DNA of 64,000 bases. Origin: Parendozoicomonas haliclonae. GTDB taxonomy: Bacteria > Pseudomonadota > Gammaproteobacteria > Pseudomonadales > Endozoicomonadaceae. The DNA is taken from the NCBI RefSeq assembly GCF_900174585.1, contig NZ_FWPT01000002.1:620001-684000 (forward strand), in the 5' to 3' direction. This document shows, piece after piece, positions 46,077-54,782 of this stretch. Within the stretch, counting starts at the first letter, position 1, and every line of letters starts with the position of its first letter. The notes beneath the pieces are model-generated. The model saw only the letters and a list, made by a program, of their open reading frames with translations. It was not told where the DNA came from and ran no database searches. The translations under genes were made by a program, and so were the position numbers.

Positions 46077-46880
46077 TTAGTTTGTAAGTATTCCGTAAAG
46101 ATAAGCCTGGCTTATCAAATGCGTACGATTCTTCGCATTAAGTTTTTGCCGCATGGTATTCAAGTGATACTCAACGCCCTTTTCAGAGAGCTCTACCTTA
46201 TCGGCAATAACCTTTGTTGAGTAACCTGCTGCCAGAAGTTTCATAATAACCAATGCATGGTCATGGATATGCAGAGAAGGACTCACTGGTACACTGAACA
46301 ACTCGGAATGCAAGGCTTTCAGCTCAATACAAAGCTGACGCATCTCTCTGCAGAAGTGCTGCTTTCTCGTAGAGAACCAACGCTCAAGTTCTCTATTCCC
46401 CAACACACTATGGAAGGAAAAACGGAGCTGCCAGAAATCCTGCGGATTATGAGTTTCCACTCTCGTACCACCAGAGACAGGGACTACCAGGGTGGTTTTC
46501 AGACCATGCTGAACGTAGTTTTTATGGGTACCTTTGGGGGCAGCACCGAAATTGTAAAGAAAGCTTTGCCGGGCATTGATATATTGTAAAAAATTCAAAT
46601 CGTCAGCTGCAAAGCTCTTCATATATTCCGCATTAAAAGCATCAACCGTTTCCACATATTCGCTATGGGTAAAGTCAAAGCGTGGACCAGAGATAGTGTC
46701 ATCCACGAAAAATGGCAGCAAATCATCAGTGCTTGAACCAGCAGGCACAGATCGCAGATTCATCGAAACCAGTCCGGAACCATCAACACGGGAAAGAAAT
46801 AAATCAAACAGTGATTCCAGCGGCTCTGGTTGTAGACAGGGGGCAACAAACGCCAACTCATTCGATGAAAACTGCGTCAC
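46077..46880 (-). CDS. LuxR-family transcriptional regulator next to the reductive dehalogenase
   Basis: A 267-residue regulator. The C-terminal LuxR helix-turn-helix is clear at about 200-262: IMKLLAAGYSTKVIADKVEL, then SEKGVEYHLNTMRQKLNAKN. The first ~190 residues resemble the size of an autoinducer/ligand-binding domain, but I cannot assign a ligand. Start is GTG at 46880, seven bases after AGG; no in-frame ATG is suitably placed. The gene is AT-richer than its surroundings (37-42% G+C in sample lines I counted, against 58% in an rdhA line). It lies directly upstream of rdhA and is its most likely regulator. Confidence 0.82.
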   Translation of the reverse strand: MTQFSSNELAFVAPCLQPEPLESLFDLFLSRVDGSGLVSMNLRSVPAGSSTDDLLPFFVDDTISGPRFDFTHSEYVETVDAFNAEYMKSFAADDLNFLQYINARQSFLYNFGAAPKGTHKNYVQHGLKTTLVVPVSGGTRVETHNPQDFWQLRFSFHSVLGNRELERWFSTRKQHFCREMRQLCIELKALHSELFSVPVSPSLHIHDHALVIMKLLAAGYSTKVIADKVELSEKGVEYHLNTMRQKLNAKNRTHLISQAYLYGILTN

Positions 46881-47052
46881 TCAAATACCTGATGCGCTTT
46901 TGCTTAAGAGGTGAAAACTAATGAAGATCTCAATCTTCCAGGGTTATGTTAAGCAGCGCTGAATAGAGCCATGTTGATACAGGTCAGAAGCGACTCTTTT
47001 TATCGATATGGAGAAATACGTAAAATTATAATTTTCTTGTCTATAGCAAACG

Positions 47053-47081
47053 GCTGGCTTGATTCTCTAGCTCAAGCCAGC
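47053..47081 (-). terminator. Stem-loop after the sensor kinase gene
   Basis: GCTGGCTTGA (47053-47062) pairs perfectly with TCAAGCCAGC (47072-47081). On the minus strand it comes 12 bases after the kinase stop and is followed by CGTTTGCTATAG. Confidence 0.7.
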
Positions 47082-47092
47082 AGGAGGGATGA

Positions 47093-48643
47093 TTAAAGCG
47101 CCGGCACAGTAAACCAGAAGATAGTGCCACCCTCAGGGTTACGCTCAAACTGCAGCGTTCCACCATGAGCCTGAATAATGGAGTAGCAGACCGACAAACC
47201 AATACCCATACCGTCTACTTTGGTGGTGTAGAACGGAGTAAACATCTTTTCATCGGCGTCTTCAGCCAGACCGTAGCCTCTGTCGATCACCCGCACCTGA
47301 ACAAAGCGATCATCGAGCCTGCGGGTTTCTACTTTTACGCCAATGTCCCGGGTTGGCTGATTCTTCATCGCTTCCATGGCATTACGAATCAGGTTCAGCG
47401 CAACCTGCTGAATCTGTACAGGATCGATGCGAACCTGAGGCAGATCATCAGCAAGGCTGAGATGAATCTCGACCTGATTATTGCGGGCATCCACTTCAGC
47501 AAGATTGACAATATCTTCGACGACCCGGTTGATATCAACCGTTTCCAGATGATGATCAGGCTTGCGGACAAAACTGCGGATACGGGAAATAATACCGCCG
47601 GCACGCTGTGCCTGGGTGACGATCTTCTCCATGGCTTCATTCAGGAAAGCCTTGTCCAGAGGTTCACGATCTAGAGCACGGCGACAGACCTGGGCATAGT
47701 TGTTAATGGCTGTCAGGGGCTGGTTCACTTCATGGGCAAACCCCGATGCCATTTCCCCCATACTGCTCAAACGAGACATATGGGTCAGCTTGTCTTTCTG
47801 CTCCTGAATCTCCTTCAGCGCATGTTCCAGGTTTTCCTGCTGCTGCTTTTTCTCACTGATATCCCGAAAAACGATCACAGCCCCCGTTATTTCCCCTTCT
47901 ACCAGAATCGGCGTACAGGAGATATCGATAGGCACTATGACCGAATCTTTACGACAACCGCTCCAGTCATCTCGTGTCTGACTCAGGCCATATTTCAGCG
48001 TTGGCTCCAGAAGCGCTTTTTTCAGGGGGACCTGCGTACCATCCTCATCAATAAGTACGTGGTCATAAAGAAGCTTGCCAACCAGCTCCTCCTCGGTGCG
48101 ACCTGATATGCGACAGGCGGCAGGGTTGGCAAAGACAATAACGCCATTGATATCAACTTCATAAATGCCCTCACGCATGGTTTCCAGAAGACGCTGGTTG
48201 GTCGCTTCCAGTTCACGGTTTCGGGCAGCCAATGCCTGTTCCAGCCGATAAATTTTCAGCTGGTTCTCAACCCGGGCGATGACTTCCTCAGCCTGAAACG
48301 GCTTGGCAATATAATCAACAGCACCACTTTCCAGACCACGCACCTTGTCGTGGGTATCATCCAGTGCCGAGAGGAAGATAACGGCAATATCAGAGGTTGC
48401 CTGGTCGGCCTTCAGACGCTTGCAGACTTCATAACCATCAATCCCCGGCATCATGATATCCAGCAGCAACAGTGCCGGCTTCGCCTTATTGGCAATCCGC
48501 AGGGCATTCTCACCATCTTTGGCGATCAGCAACTTATAACCCCGACCACTCAAGGTCTGTAACAGAACCTGCAGGTTGGTCGGGTTATCATCAACGAGTA
48601 GGATTTTTTCATCCTGCTCCATGCTTTTTATCTCTTCTGACAT
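47093..48643 (-). CDS. Sensor histidine kinase with N-terminal receiver and PAS domain
   Basis: A 516-residue cytoplasmic signalling protein. Order: receiver domain (~12-130, phospho-acceptor Asp62 in LLLLDIMMPG), PAS (~150-265, ISGRTEEELVGK), HisKA (His304 in GFAHEVNQPL) and HATPase (NLIRNAMEAMKNQP near 390, DRGYGLAEDADEKMFTPFYT, GMGIGLSVCYSI). It has no membrane segment, so it takes input from another phosphodonor. It lies 72 bp after the large hybrid kinase gene on the same strand, and the two probably form a phosphorelay. No DNA-binding response regulator is adjacent. Confidence 0.93.
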   Translation of the reverse strand: MSEEIKSMEQDEKILLVDDNPTNLQVLLQTLSGRGYKLLIAKDGENALRIANKAKPALLLLDIMMPGIDGYEVCKRLKADQATSDIAVIFLSALDDTHDKVRGLESGAVDYIAKPFQAEEVIARVENQLKIYRLEQALAARNRELEATNQRLLETMREGIYEVDINGVIVFANPAACRISGRTEEELVGKLLYDHVLIDEDGTQVPLKKALLEPTLKYGLSQTRDDWSGCRKDSVIVPIDISCTPILVEGEITGAVIVFRDISEKKQQQENLEHALKEIQEQKDKLTHMSRLSSMGEMASGFAHEVNQPLTAINNYAQVCRRALDREPLDKAFLNEAMEKIVTQAQRAGGIISRIRSFVRKPDHHLETVDINRVVEDIVNLAEVDARNNQVEIHLSLADDLPQVRIDPVQIQQVALNLIRNAMEAMKNQPTRDIGVKVETRRLDDRFVQVRVIDRGYGLAEDADEKMFTPFYTTKVDGMGIGLSVCYSIIQAHGGTLQFERNPEGGTIFWFTVPAL

Positions 48644-48715
48644 GGTATGAGAGGCCTGATTTCATAAAAATACGTACCCGCATAAGTCCCCCCAGCGGGC
48701 ATACAGTATAGGTCG

Positions 48716-51700
48716 CTAAACTTCAGCTGCCGGTTCTGAGCACTCCTCAGAGCCAGCCAATACTCTTAATTGCTCGATCAATTGCTCCAGCCCTTCAAAA
48801 TCCAGACTGTCGCAACACTCGCGAATCGAGTCCGCCCAATGGCGGGAGGCCTTTTCCTCTACCCCGGAACAATTCATCAACTCATCTGCAATGCTGGAGA
48901 TCTCGCTGATATCACCAACATCAACGACATCAGTCAGGCGATCAGCTAACAGTGTCGCCTGCTTTGCACTGAGCACCGTCACATCAGGCTGACTGCCCAA
49001 CACCGGCTCGACGGCATTCTGCTCAATCCAGCACAGGTTCAAATGCCGACGAATCACCTTGAACAGCTCTTTGCTGCGGAATGGCTTGCCAATAAAGTCA
49101 GCAAAGCCCCAGCGCTTCATATCATCAAACAGGGACGGGTAAACACCGGCCGAGATCGCAATCACCGGAACATCTTTATTATCATCATGTCGCTTCAACA
49201 TCCGCGTCGCCCGAAAGCCACTCATATCAGGCATTCGCAAATCCATGAACACCAGATCGACACGTTCACGGGCGCAAATCTCAACCGCCTTACGACCACT
49301 GTCCACAGAGATGGCCTTAAAGCCAGCACCCACAAGGAGTTGCACGAGGATATGACGGTTGGTTTCACTGTCATCAACAACCACAACCCGCACGTCCTGG
49401 CCATCTTCCAGGCACCCCGTACCGGTGAGTCTCTGCAGGTTGCCTGTGTCGTCTGATGACTCGATGACATCCAAAGGAATGCAGAACTGAAAATGACTGC
49501 CTTTACCCGGCTGGCTGGTTACCGAGATTTCACCGTCCATTGCTGCCGCTATCCGCTGACTGATCGCCAGCCCAAGCCCCGTCCCCCCCTCTCGACGACC
49601 ACCGTCGCCTTGACGGAAAGGTGCAAAAATATACTCGATCTGATCCTGAGGGATTCCCATACCGGTATCGGTGACATCAAAACAGAGCCAGTTTTTATCC
49701 GCACTGACTTCAAGCCTTACCCAGCCTTCATCCGTGTACTTGATGGCATTGCCCAGAAGATTGATCAGAACCTGTCGCAGCTTGGTTTCATCACCTTTCA
49801 CCATCACCGGAACATCCGGATGAATCACCAGTTGCATAGGCAAGCCACGAATCTCAGCCCGCTGGTAGAGAATCTGTTCAACCGAATCCACCAGCACCGG
49901 TATGTTGACGGGCTTGTTATTCAGCTCCAGATTGCCGGATTCCGCTTTGGTAAGATCGAGAATATCGTTAATGAGTGTCAGCAAGTGCTGACCACAGGTT
50001 TGAATACCCTGAAGCTGGCTATGCTGCTCCGGCGCCAGTCCTCTCCGGGCCAGCAACAGCTGAGCGTAACCAAGAACACCATTCAAAGGTGTACGCAATT
50101 CATGGCTCATATTGGAAAGGAACTGGGTTTTGGCTTCGTTTGCAGCCTCAGCCTCATCCCGGGCCTCAGCAAGAGCAACAGCCGCAATCCTCTCCCGGGT
50201 TCGATCACGCAGCATACCTTCAATGGCAGTGACCCGACCCTGATCATCAAACGCTGGTGACTCCAGCACTTCAAGTACACAAATCGAACCGTCTGCTCTG
50301 CGTACTTCAACCTCATAGCTGGGATGAATCTTGCCGGAGGCTACCGAGAAAAAGACATTGCGGATCATATTCCGGTCAGCCTCGGTGTGGATATAGTTCG
50401 CGCTATTGCGCTTAAACTCCTTTACCGAGTAACCCAGAATACGTTTTACCGAGTCCGTGACGTACACATAATCACCATCCAGACTCTGGGTATAGAAAAT
50501 ATACTCCTGCTGAAGGGACTCGATCATTCGCCCGAAGCGGGCCTCACTGTTTTTCAGCGCACGCTCTGCCGCTCTGCGATCACTGATATCCCGCATAAAG
50601 ATCGAGATCAGTACACCATCCGGCGTTTCTATCGGGCTCAGGGTCAGTTCGACCGGAACTTTGCTGCCATCACGGCGGCTCACATCCAGCTCCAGACCAT
50701 TGCGGATATGAAACCCCTTACGTCTATCGGGGTTCATATGCAAAAACGGAAAGTCTTTTCTTTCGGTATCAGGGAACAGCTTGGCCAGTGGCTTGCCTAT
50801 CAGGGCGTAACGCTGGTTATCCACCAACATTTCTGCACGGGCATTAACCATAGTGATACAGCCACTTGTGTCGGTGATGACCATGGCATCAGGCGCAGAT
50901 TCCAATAGCCCACGAAAACGAGCAGCATCACTGACGCGTCGGGTAATATTCCGCCCCATACCTTCAGCCCCGATAATCCGACCTTCAAAGTCGAAGATCG
51001 GCACCTTGACCACTTCCATGTAGCTGATGCGCCCATTACCGTCATGAAGCTCAACTTCATAAACCCCGGATGTAGCGCCATTCAGCACATCACCGGTGAC
51101 TCGCTTGGCTTGAATATTATCCGGGGAGTCGGTGTAGTAGGTCGTGTAGTGAGAGCAAAAGTCCTCAACACTAATGCCTATACAGCTTTGAACGGAGGGG
51201 CTGGCATGGGTCACAATGCCATCAGCATTATGAGTGAAGTAAAAATAGTCAGGTGAAAGCGCTTGAACGATATGCTCAAACGATGCTGTTCGCATCTTCC
51301 ATTCAAGTTCTTCCCGCTCTTTTAAGCGGCGGGTCATATCAGAGAATCGATCCGCCAGGTGGCTAATTTCATCATTGCCACGCAAATCGATTCGGGTATT
51401 CAGCTCACCCGCGGCAACTTTTTCCATGGCCCGGTCAAGCAGACGAAGCGGTCGCACTATACGCCCACCGGAGAACCAGGCCCCTATAAAGATCAACACC
51501 CAGGTAATAAACAGAGTGACCGCTTCAAACAGGATTTCCTGACCTACATAGTTGTAAACGGTTTCCTTGGAAATATTACCGACTAAAGTCCAACCCGTTT
51601 CCCCCAGCTTGGCGCGATAGAGCACCTTCTCTCGCCCGGCGACATGAGCGGTCACGATAGACGTATCCCTCATATCCATATAAGCCATGGCGTCTTTCAG

Positions 51701-52417
51701 TTCCTGGGCCATCCAGTCTGAATACAAGGCTTCATTGGAGTAGTACGGCGAATCCGTAAAAAAGATAGGCTGATTTTCTTTATTGAGCAGTACCAGCTGT
51801 GGCTGAATGCCGGAAGGAGCTTCCCAGGTGCGAGCCAGATCGTTGAGAGGGATAAAGGCTAAAGCAGCCCCATCGGTTTTACCCAGATCGTAACGAACTG
51901 CATAGATATAGCCCGTTCTTTGCTCATATTCGATAGTAGACGAATAAAGAGTGATCTGATGCGACCAACCACTCTCCTGCCCACTTTCCATAAACTGGTT
52001 GAGCCATGCCTCAAGCGCCCCTTGCCTGGACATAGTCAGCTGTTGCCAGCCTTCCTGGATACGGTCCTGAAAATGGACTTCCAGAGGCGCATCTGGCTTT
52101 CTGACCGCGACACCAAAGCCGACCGATAAGTTATCGAACGCTGACTGAACATCAGCGGTCATCAGATTATGCTCTTGCTGCAATGTCGACATAACCTGTA
52201 GCTGGAAAGCCACTCCGCGTGCCAGACGCTTATTGTCACTGAGCAGTCTGCCCAGCTGTTCGGCATTAATGGAGACCGTATTCATCAGGTGACTTTCCAG
52301 ATAACGGGTCTCATTCCGAATATCGCGCATCAGCGAGGTGATGAAGATCAGGTTGTAAATCAACGTGACGGGGATAACCGCGAAGAGAACGATTTTTTGC
52401 CTTATCGATAGGGTCAC
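48716..52417 (-). CDS. Membrane hybrid sensor histidine kinase with HAMP, three PAS domains and receiver
   Basis: A 1233-residue inner-membrane sensor. TM1 is near residues 8-30. A large periplasmic sensing region (dCache-like, ~33-285) precedes TM2 (~290-315). Then come HAMP (~315-365), PAS units near 385, 505 and 635, HisKA (His772 in SHELRTP), HATPase (VLINLLGNAIKYTDEGW, GTGLGLAISQR) and receiver (Asp1059 in FMDLRMPD). The tail of ~100 residues has no clear Hpt histidine motif. Start is GTG at 52417. It is cotranscribed with the receiver-PAS-kinase gene that follows. The signal it senses is unknown; proximity to the dehalogenase is suggestive only. Confidence 0.93.
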   Translation of the reverse strand: MTLSIRQKIVLFAVIPVTLIYNLIFITSLMRDIRNETRYLESHLMNTVSINAEQLGRLLSDNKRLARGVAFQLQVMSTLQQEHNLMTADVQSAFDNLSVGFGVAVRKPDAPLEVHFQDRIQEGWQQLTMSRQGALEAWLNQFMESGQESGWSHQITLYSSTIEYEQRTGYIYAVRYDLGKTDGAALAFIPLNDLARTWEAPSGIQPQLVLLNKENQPIFFTDSPYYSNEALYSDWMAQELKDAMAYMDMRDTSIVTAHVAGREKVLYRAKLGETGWTLVGNISKETVYNYVGQEILFEAVTLFITWVLIFIGAWFSGGRIVRPLRLLDRAMEKVAAGELNTRIDLRGNDEISHLADRFSDMTRRLKEREELEWKMRTASFEHIVQALSPDYFYFTHNADGIVTHASPSVQSCIGISVEDFCSHYTTYYTDSPDNIQAKRVTGDVLNGATSGVYEVELHDGNGRISYMEVVKVPIFDFEGRIIGAEGMGRNITRRVSDAARFRGLLESAPDAMVITDTSGCITMVNARAEMLVDNQRYALIGKPLAKLFPDTERKDFPFLHMNPDRRKGFHIRNGLELDVSRRDGSKVPVELTLSPIETPDGVLISIFMRDISDRRAAERALKNSEARFGRMIESLQQEYIFYTQSLDGDYVYVTDSVKRILGYSVKEFKRNSANYIHTEADRNMIRNVFFSVASGKIHPSYEVEVRRADGSICVLEVLESPAFDDQGRVTAIEGMLRDRTRERIAAVALAEARDEAEAANEAKTQFLSNMSHELRTPLNGVLGYAQLLLARRGLAPEQHSQLQGIQTCGQHLLTLINDILDLTKAESGNLELNNKPVNIPVLVDSVEQILYQRAEIRGLPMQLVIHPDVPVMVKGDETKLRQVLINLLGNAIKYTDEGWVRLEVSADKNWLCFDVTDTGMGIPQDQIEYIFAPFRQGDGGRREGGTGLGLAISQRIAAAMDGEISVTSQPGKGSHFQFCIPLDVIESSDDTGNLQRLTGTGCLEDGQDVRVVVVDDSETNRHILVQLLVGAGFKAISVDSGRKAVEICARERVDLVFMDLRMPDMSGFRATRMLKRHDDNKDVPVIAISAGVYPSLFDDMKRWGFADFIGKPFRSKELFKVIRRHLNLCWIEQNAVEPVLGSQPDVTVLSAKQATLLADRLTDVVDVGDISEISSIADELMNCSGVEEKASRHWADSIRECCDSLDFEGLEQLIEQLRVLAGSEECSEPAAEV

Positions 52418-52607
52418 AGTAATACTCAGGCGCCGTCTTTTTGTGGAGCGAAACGCAATAGGGGGTAATTCATATAAGTAGAGGCTGTTTTAAATTATCG
52501 AACCTGCCCGCCGGCACATATAGGTACTATCCACACAAAAGACTCAATGACCGGCTTTTGGTATGCTTTTATGTTCATACCCTCAATAGCCCTGCTGCGG
52601 AATACGG

Positions 52608-53492
52608 ATGGAAGTTCTTGTTATTGGTGGCTCCGGCCAGATAGGCCGCGAACTGTGTCACCTGCTGGAAGAAGCAGGTATCAGCTTCATGGCACCTGAT
52701 CGTGAAGAGTTTGATCTGGAGAATCATAAGAACGTCAGCCGACAGATTAAAAAGTGGCACCCGGATATTGTTATCAACACCGCCGGCTACCGTGATGCCG
52801 GCCATGCCACTAACGAACCTTCCCGCTGCTTCAGCATCAATCGGGACGCTGTCTCCAATCTGGCCCGCGCCTGTGCCCTGCAGAACTCAGCCCTGATTCA
52901 GATCTCCTCCTGGCGGGTGTTCGACGGGAAAAAGAAAGAAGCCTATTCCGAAAAAGACACCCCGAATCCTGAGAGTGTCCTTGGTAATGCCTTCTGGCAG
53001 GGTGAGCAGCAGATTCACCAGCACTGCCCAAAACATATTATTCTGCGTCTGTCGTGGATTATCAGTGAGAAGGGGCATAACCGGGTGACCCGACTGCTGA
53101 AGAGTTTTGAGGAAGAGAAACTGGCCGGCACCTGCCCAAACCATAAAGGCTGTCCGACCACAGCAATTGATGTGGCCCGTGTGCTGTTAGGAATCACTCA
53201 ACAGATCAGTTGCGGGATTGATGTCTGGGGCACGTATCACTACAACGCATCAGAAACGATTGATGAGTACTCACTGGCAGAGATTGTGCTGGCAGAAGCC
53301 TCACAGTACCGGGATATCCAGATCGAAACCCTTCCCGTGGATGAAAAAGAAGATCAGCTGGTGATTAACGCCAGTCTGGATGGAACCAAGCTCAAGCATA
53401 CCTTCGGTATTAAACCACGTCCGTGGCGCAGTGCTCTGGCACAGCTGGTCCGAAATTATTATCAGAAGGACGAGCAAGAAGAAGCGGTATAA
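52608..53492 (+). CDS. RmlD-like NAD(P)-binding protein lacking the SDR catalytic Tyr/Lys
   Basis: A 294-residue extended-SDR protein of the dTDP-4-dehydrorhamnose reductase group. The Rossmann loop is intact (VLVIGGSGQIGRELCHLL), followed by PDIVINTAGYRDAGHATNEP and the SSWRVFDGKKKEAYSEKDTP that corresponds to the SxxYVFDG segment. Where family members read YGxSKxxGE, this protein reads LGNAFWQGE, so the catalytic Tyr and Lys appear replaced by Leu and Phe. No nucleotide-sugar genes are nearby. A non-catalytic role, as in the regulatory MAT2B-type proteins of this fold, is possible. A strong terminator follows. Confidence 0.8.
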   Translation: MEVLVIGGSGQIGRELCHLLEEAGISFMAPDREEFDLENHKNVSRQIKKWHPDIVINTAGYRDAGHATNEPSRCFSINRDAVSNLARACALQNSALIQISSWRVFDGKKKEAYSEKDTPNPESVLGNAFWQGEQQIHQHCPKHIILRLSWIISEKGHNRVTRLLKSFEEEKLAGTCPNHKGCPTTAIDVARVLLGITQQISCGIDVWGTYHYNASETIDEYSLAEIVLAEASQYRDIQIETLPVDEKEDQLVINASLDGTKLKHTFGIKPRPWRSALAQLVRNYYQKDEQEEAV

Positions 53493-53504
53493 AGCGGATA
53501 ACAG

Positions 53505-53537
53505 AAAAGGCCATCACTTCAACAGTGATGGCCTTTT
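53505..53537. terminator. Bidirectional terminator between the RmlD-like gene and ompW
   Basis: AAAAGGCCATCACT (53505-53518) pairs perfectly over 14 bp with AGTGATGGCCTTTT (53524-53537) around a 5-base loop. Both strands end in a T-run, suiting the two converging genes. Confidence 0.92.
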
Positions 53538-53573
53538 GCCTGCCGAGGCAATGATTAGATCTTCAACAAGTGA

Positions 53574-54266
53574 TTAGAACTTGTAGTTCAGACCAACCAT
53601 GTAAACCATTGGGTCCAGCTCGACATCAACCTTGTACTTGGTTGCACCATCAGGGCTTTTGAAAGTCGCTTCGGTATCAATATCAATCCACCATACCGCA
53701 GCATTGACACCCAGGTTATCAGTCAGAGCATAATCAAAGCCTGCCTGCAGAGCCAGACCCCAGGAATCATCCAGATTCAGGCTCTTGAAGCTGCCTTTAT
53801 GGTTGCTCTTGAAATCTTCACTAAAGAAAGTGGTGTAGTTAATACCAGCGCCAACATAAGGCTGGAATGCATCACCGGATGCCATTGGGTAATACTGCAG
53901 AGTCAGCGTTGGTGGCAGGTGTTTTACATCAGCCAGCTTGCCCAGAGAGGCCAGGCCACCCTTGGTTTTGATGGTATGGCTGAAAGGCGTAGCGGCCAGC
54001 AGCTCAACACCCCAGTTACTATCAAGCATATAAGTGAAGGACAGACCCAGCTGGGTGTTGCTGTCTACATCAACAGTTGTTGGGTTTGCAGGGTTAACAA
54101 CCGCACCATTCGCCTTCAGGTTTCCGCTATCAACATCCGGAGCAACAGTGGCGGCACCGGTACGGATTATCAGATCGCCAGCATCATAAGCAGCAACAGT
54201 GCCGGAGAAAGTGAGAGCGGCAGATACAGCTACAGCAAGGCCGGAGAGCTTGATAATATTTTTCAT
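53574..54266 (-). CDS. ompW: OmpW-family outer-membrane protein (copy 1)
   Basis: A 230-residue eight-stranded beta-barrel with signal peptide (to about residue 26, GTVAA-YDAGD). OmpW signatures: NTQLGLSFTYMLDSNWGVEL, GKLADVKHLPPTLTLQYYPM and YVGAGINYTTFF, with a C-terminal YMVGLNYKF. OmpW proteins form a narrow hydrophobic channel in the outer membrane. It is clearly paralogous to the gene at 54783, with nearly identical central blocks. A 41-codon membrane-protein gene lies between the two. Confidence 0.94.
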   Translation of the reverse strand: MKNIIKLSGLAVAVSAALTFSGTVAAYDAGDLIIRTGAATVAPDVDSGNLKANGAVVNPANPTTVDVDSNTQLGLSFTYMLDSNWGVELLAATPFSHTIKTKGGLASLGKLADVKHLPPTLTLQYYPMASGDAFQPYVGAGINYTTFFSEDFKSNHKGSFKSLNLDDSWGLALQAGFDYALTDNLGVNAAVWWIDIDTEATFKSPDGATKYKVDVELDPMVYMVGLNYKF

Positions 54267-54357
54267 AATTATGCGTCTTCTGTGTGTTTGATTATTTGTG
54301 TTGTGTGTTGGTTTTATTTATTAATTTTGAAAGTGCATGGCTTTGAAAGTGCCCGGA

Positions 54358-54483
54358 TCAGGAATCCTTCTGATCCCGCTTGCGGTGGCTGTCTTTATAA
54401 ACAAACCAGCCGAAGCCTCCCATAAAGGCCACGACCAAACCCACAGTTGCAACGCCGGCGATTACCAGTGCTTCAAATGGCAT
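54358..54483 (-). CDS. 41-residue single-span membrane protein, CcoM-like
   Basis: A short gene with ATG at 54483 and a good GGGAGTGG site six bases upstream. The product starts MPFEALVIAGVATVGLVVAF, continues through a Gly-rich end of the helix, and ends in a charged tail (YKDSHRKRDQKDS). This is one transmembrane helix with a cytoplasmic basic tail. The AGVxTVGLxVAF...KDxH(R/K)K pattern resembles what I remember of CcoM, the small extra subunit of Pseudomonas cbb3 cytochrome oxidase. No cco genes are in the window. Coding status is well supported; the function is tentative. Confidence 0.7.
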   Translation of the reverse strand: MPFEALVIAGVATVGLVVAFMGGFGWFVYKDSHRKRDQKDS

Positions 54484-54740
54484 GATCCACTCCCAGACTA
54501 TGATGGAGAGTATCGCTGGCTATCGACTGCTATTGCCTGATCAGCCTACAGCATGACACTCTCAGTTTGTAATTCTTGTGTGATGAGTCTTTATTTCGTG
54601 TTGTGCTCACCTCTTGTAATAACCTTAACCCCTGTACGGTTACTACCTATTGATTCATGTCAAAAGTTTTCCCGATTAATAAGAATTTCGGGCATCGTTT
54701 AAGGTTTTGATTAATCAAAAACAAAAAATTAAACAATAAA

Positions 54741-54764
54741 AAAGACCTCTAAAAAGAGGCCTTT
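54741..54764 (-). terminator. Terminator after the second ompW gene
   Basis: On the minus strand, AAAGGCCTCT and AGAGGTCTTT form a 10-bp stem (54764-54755 with 54750-54741, one G-U) around TTTT, followed by TTTATTG. It lies 18 bases after the stop codon. Confidence 0.88.
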
Positions 54765-54782
54765 CATTTAACTTTCAATAAG

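Noticed and set aside
54337-54540. A 67-codon plus-strand open frame between the ompW genes
   Set aside because: The opposite strand encodes a better supported 41-residue membrane protein with a proper ribosome site.
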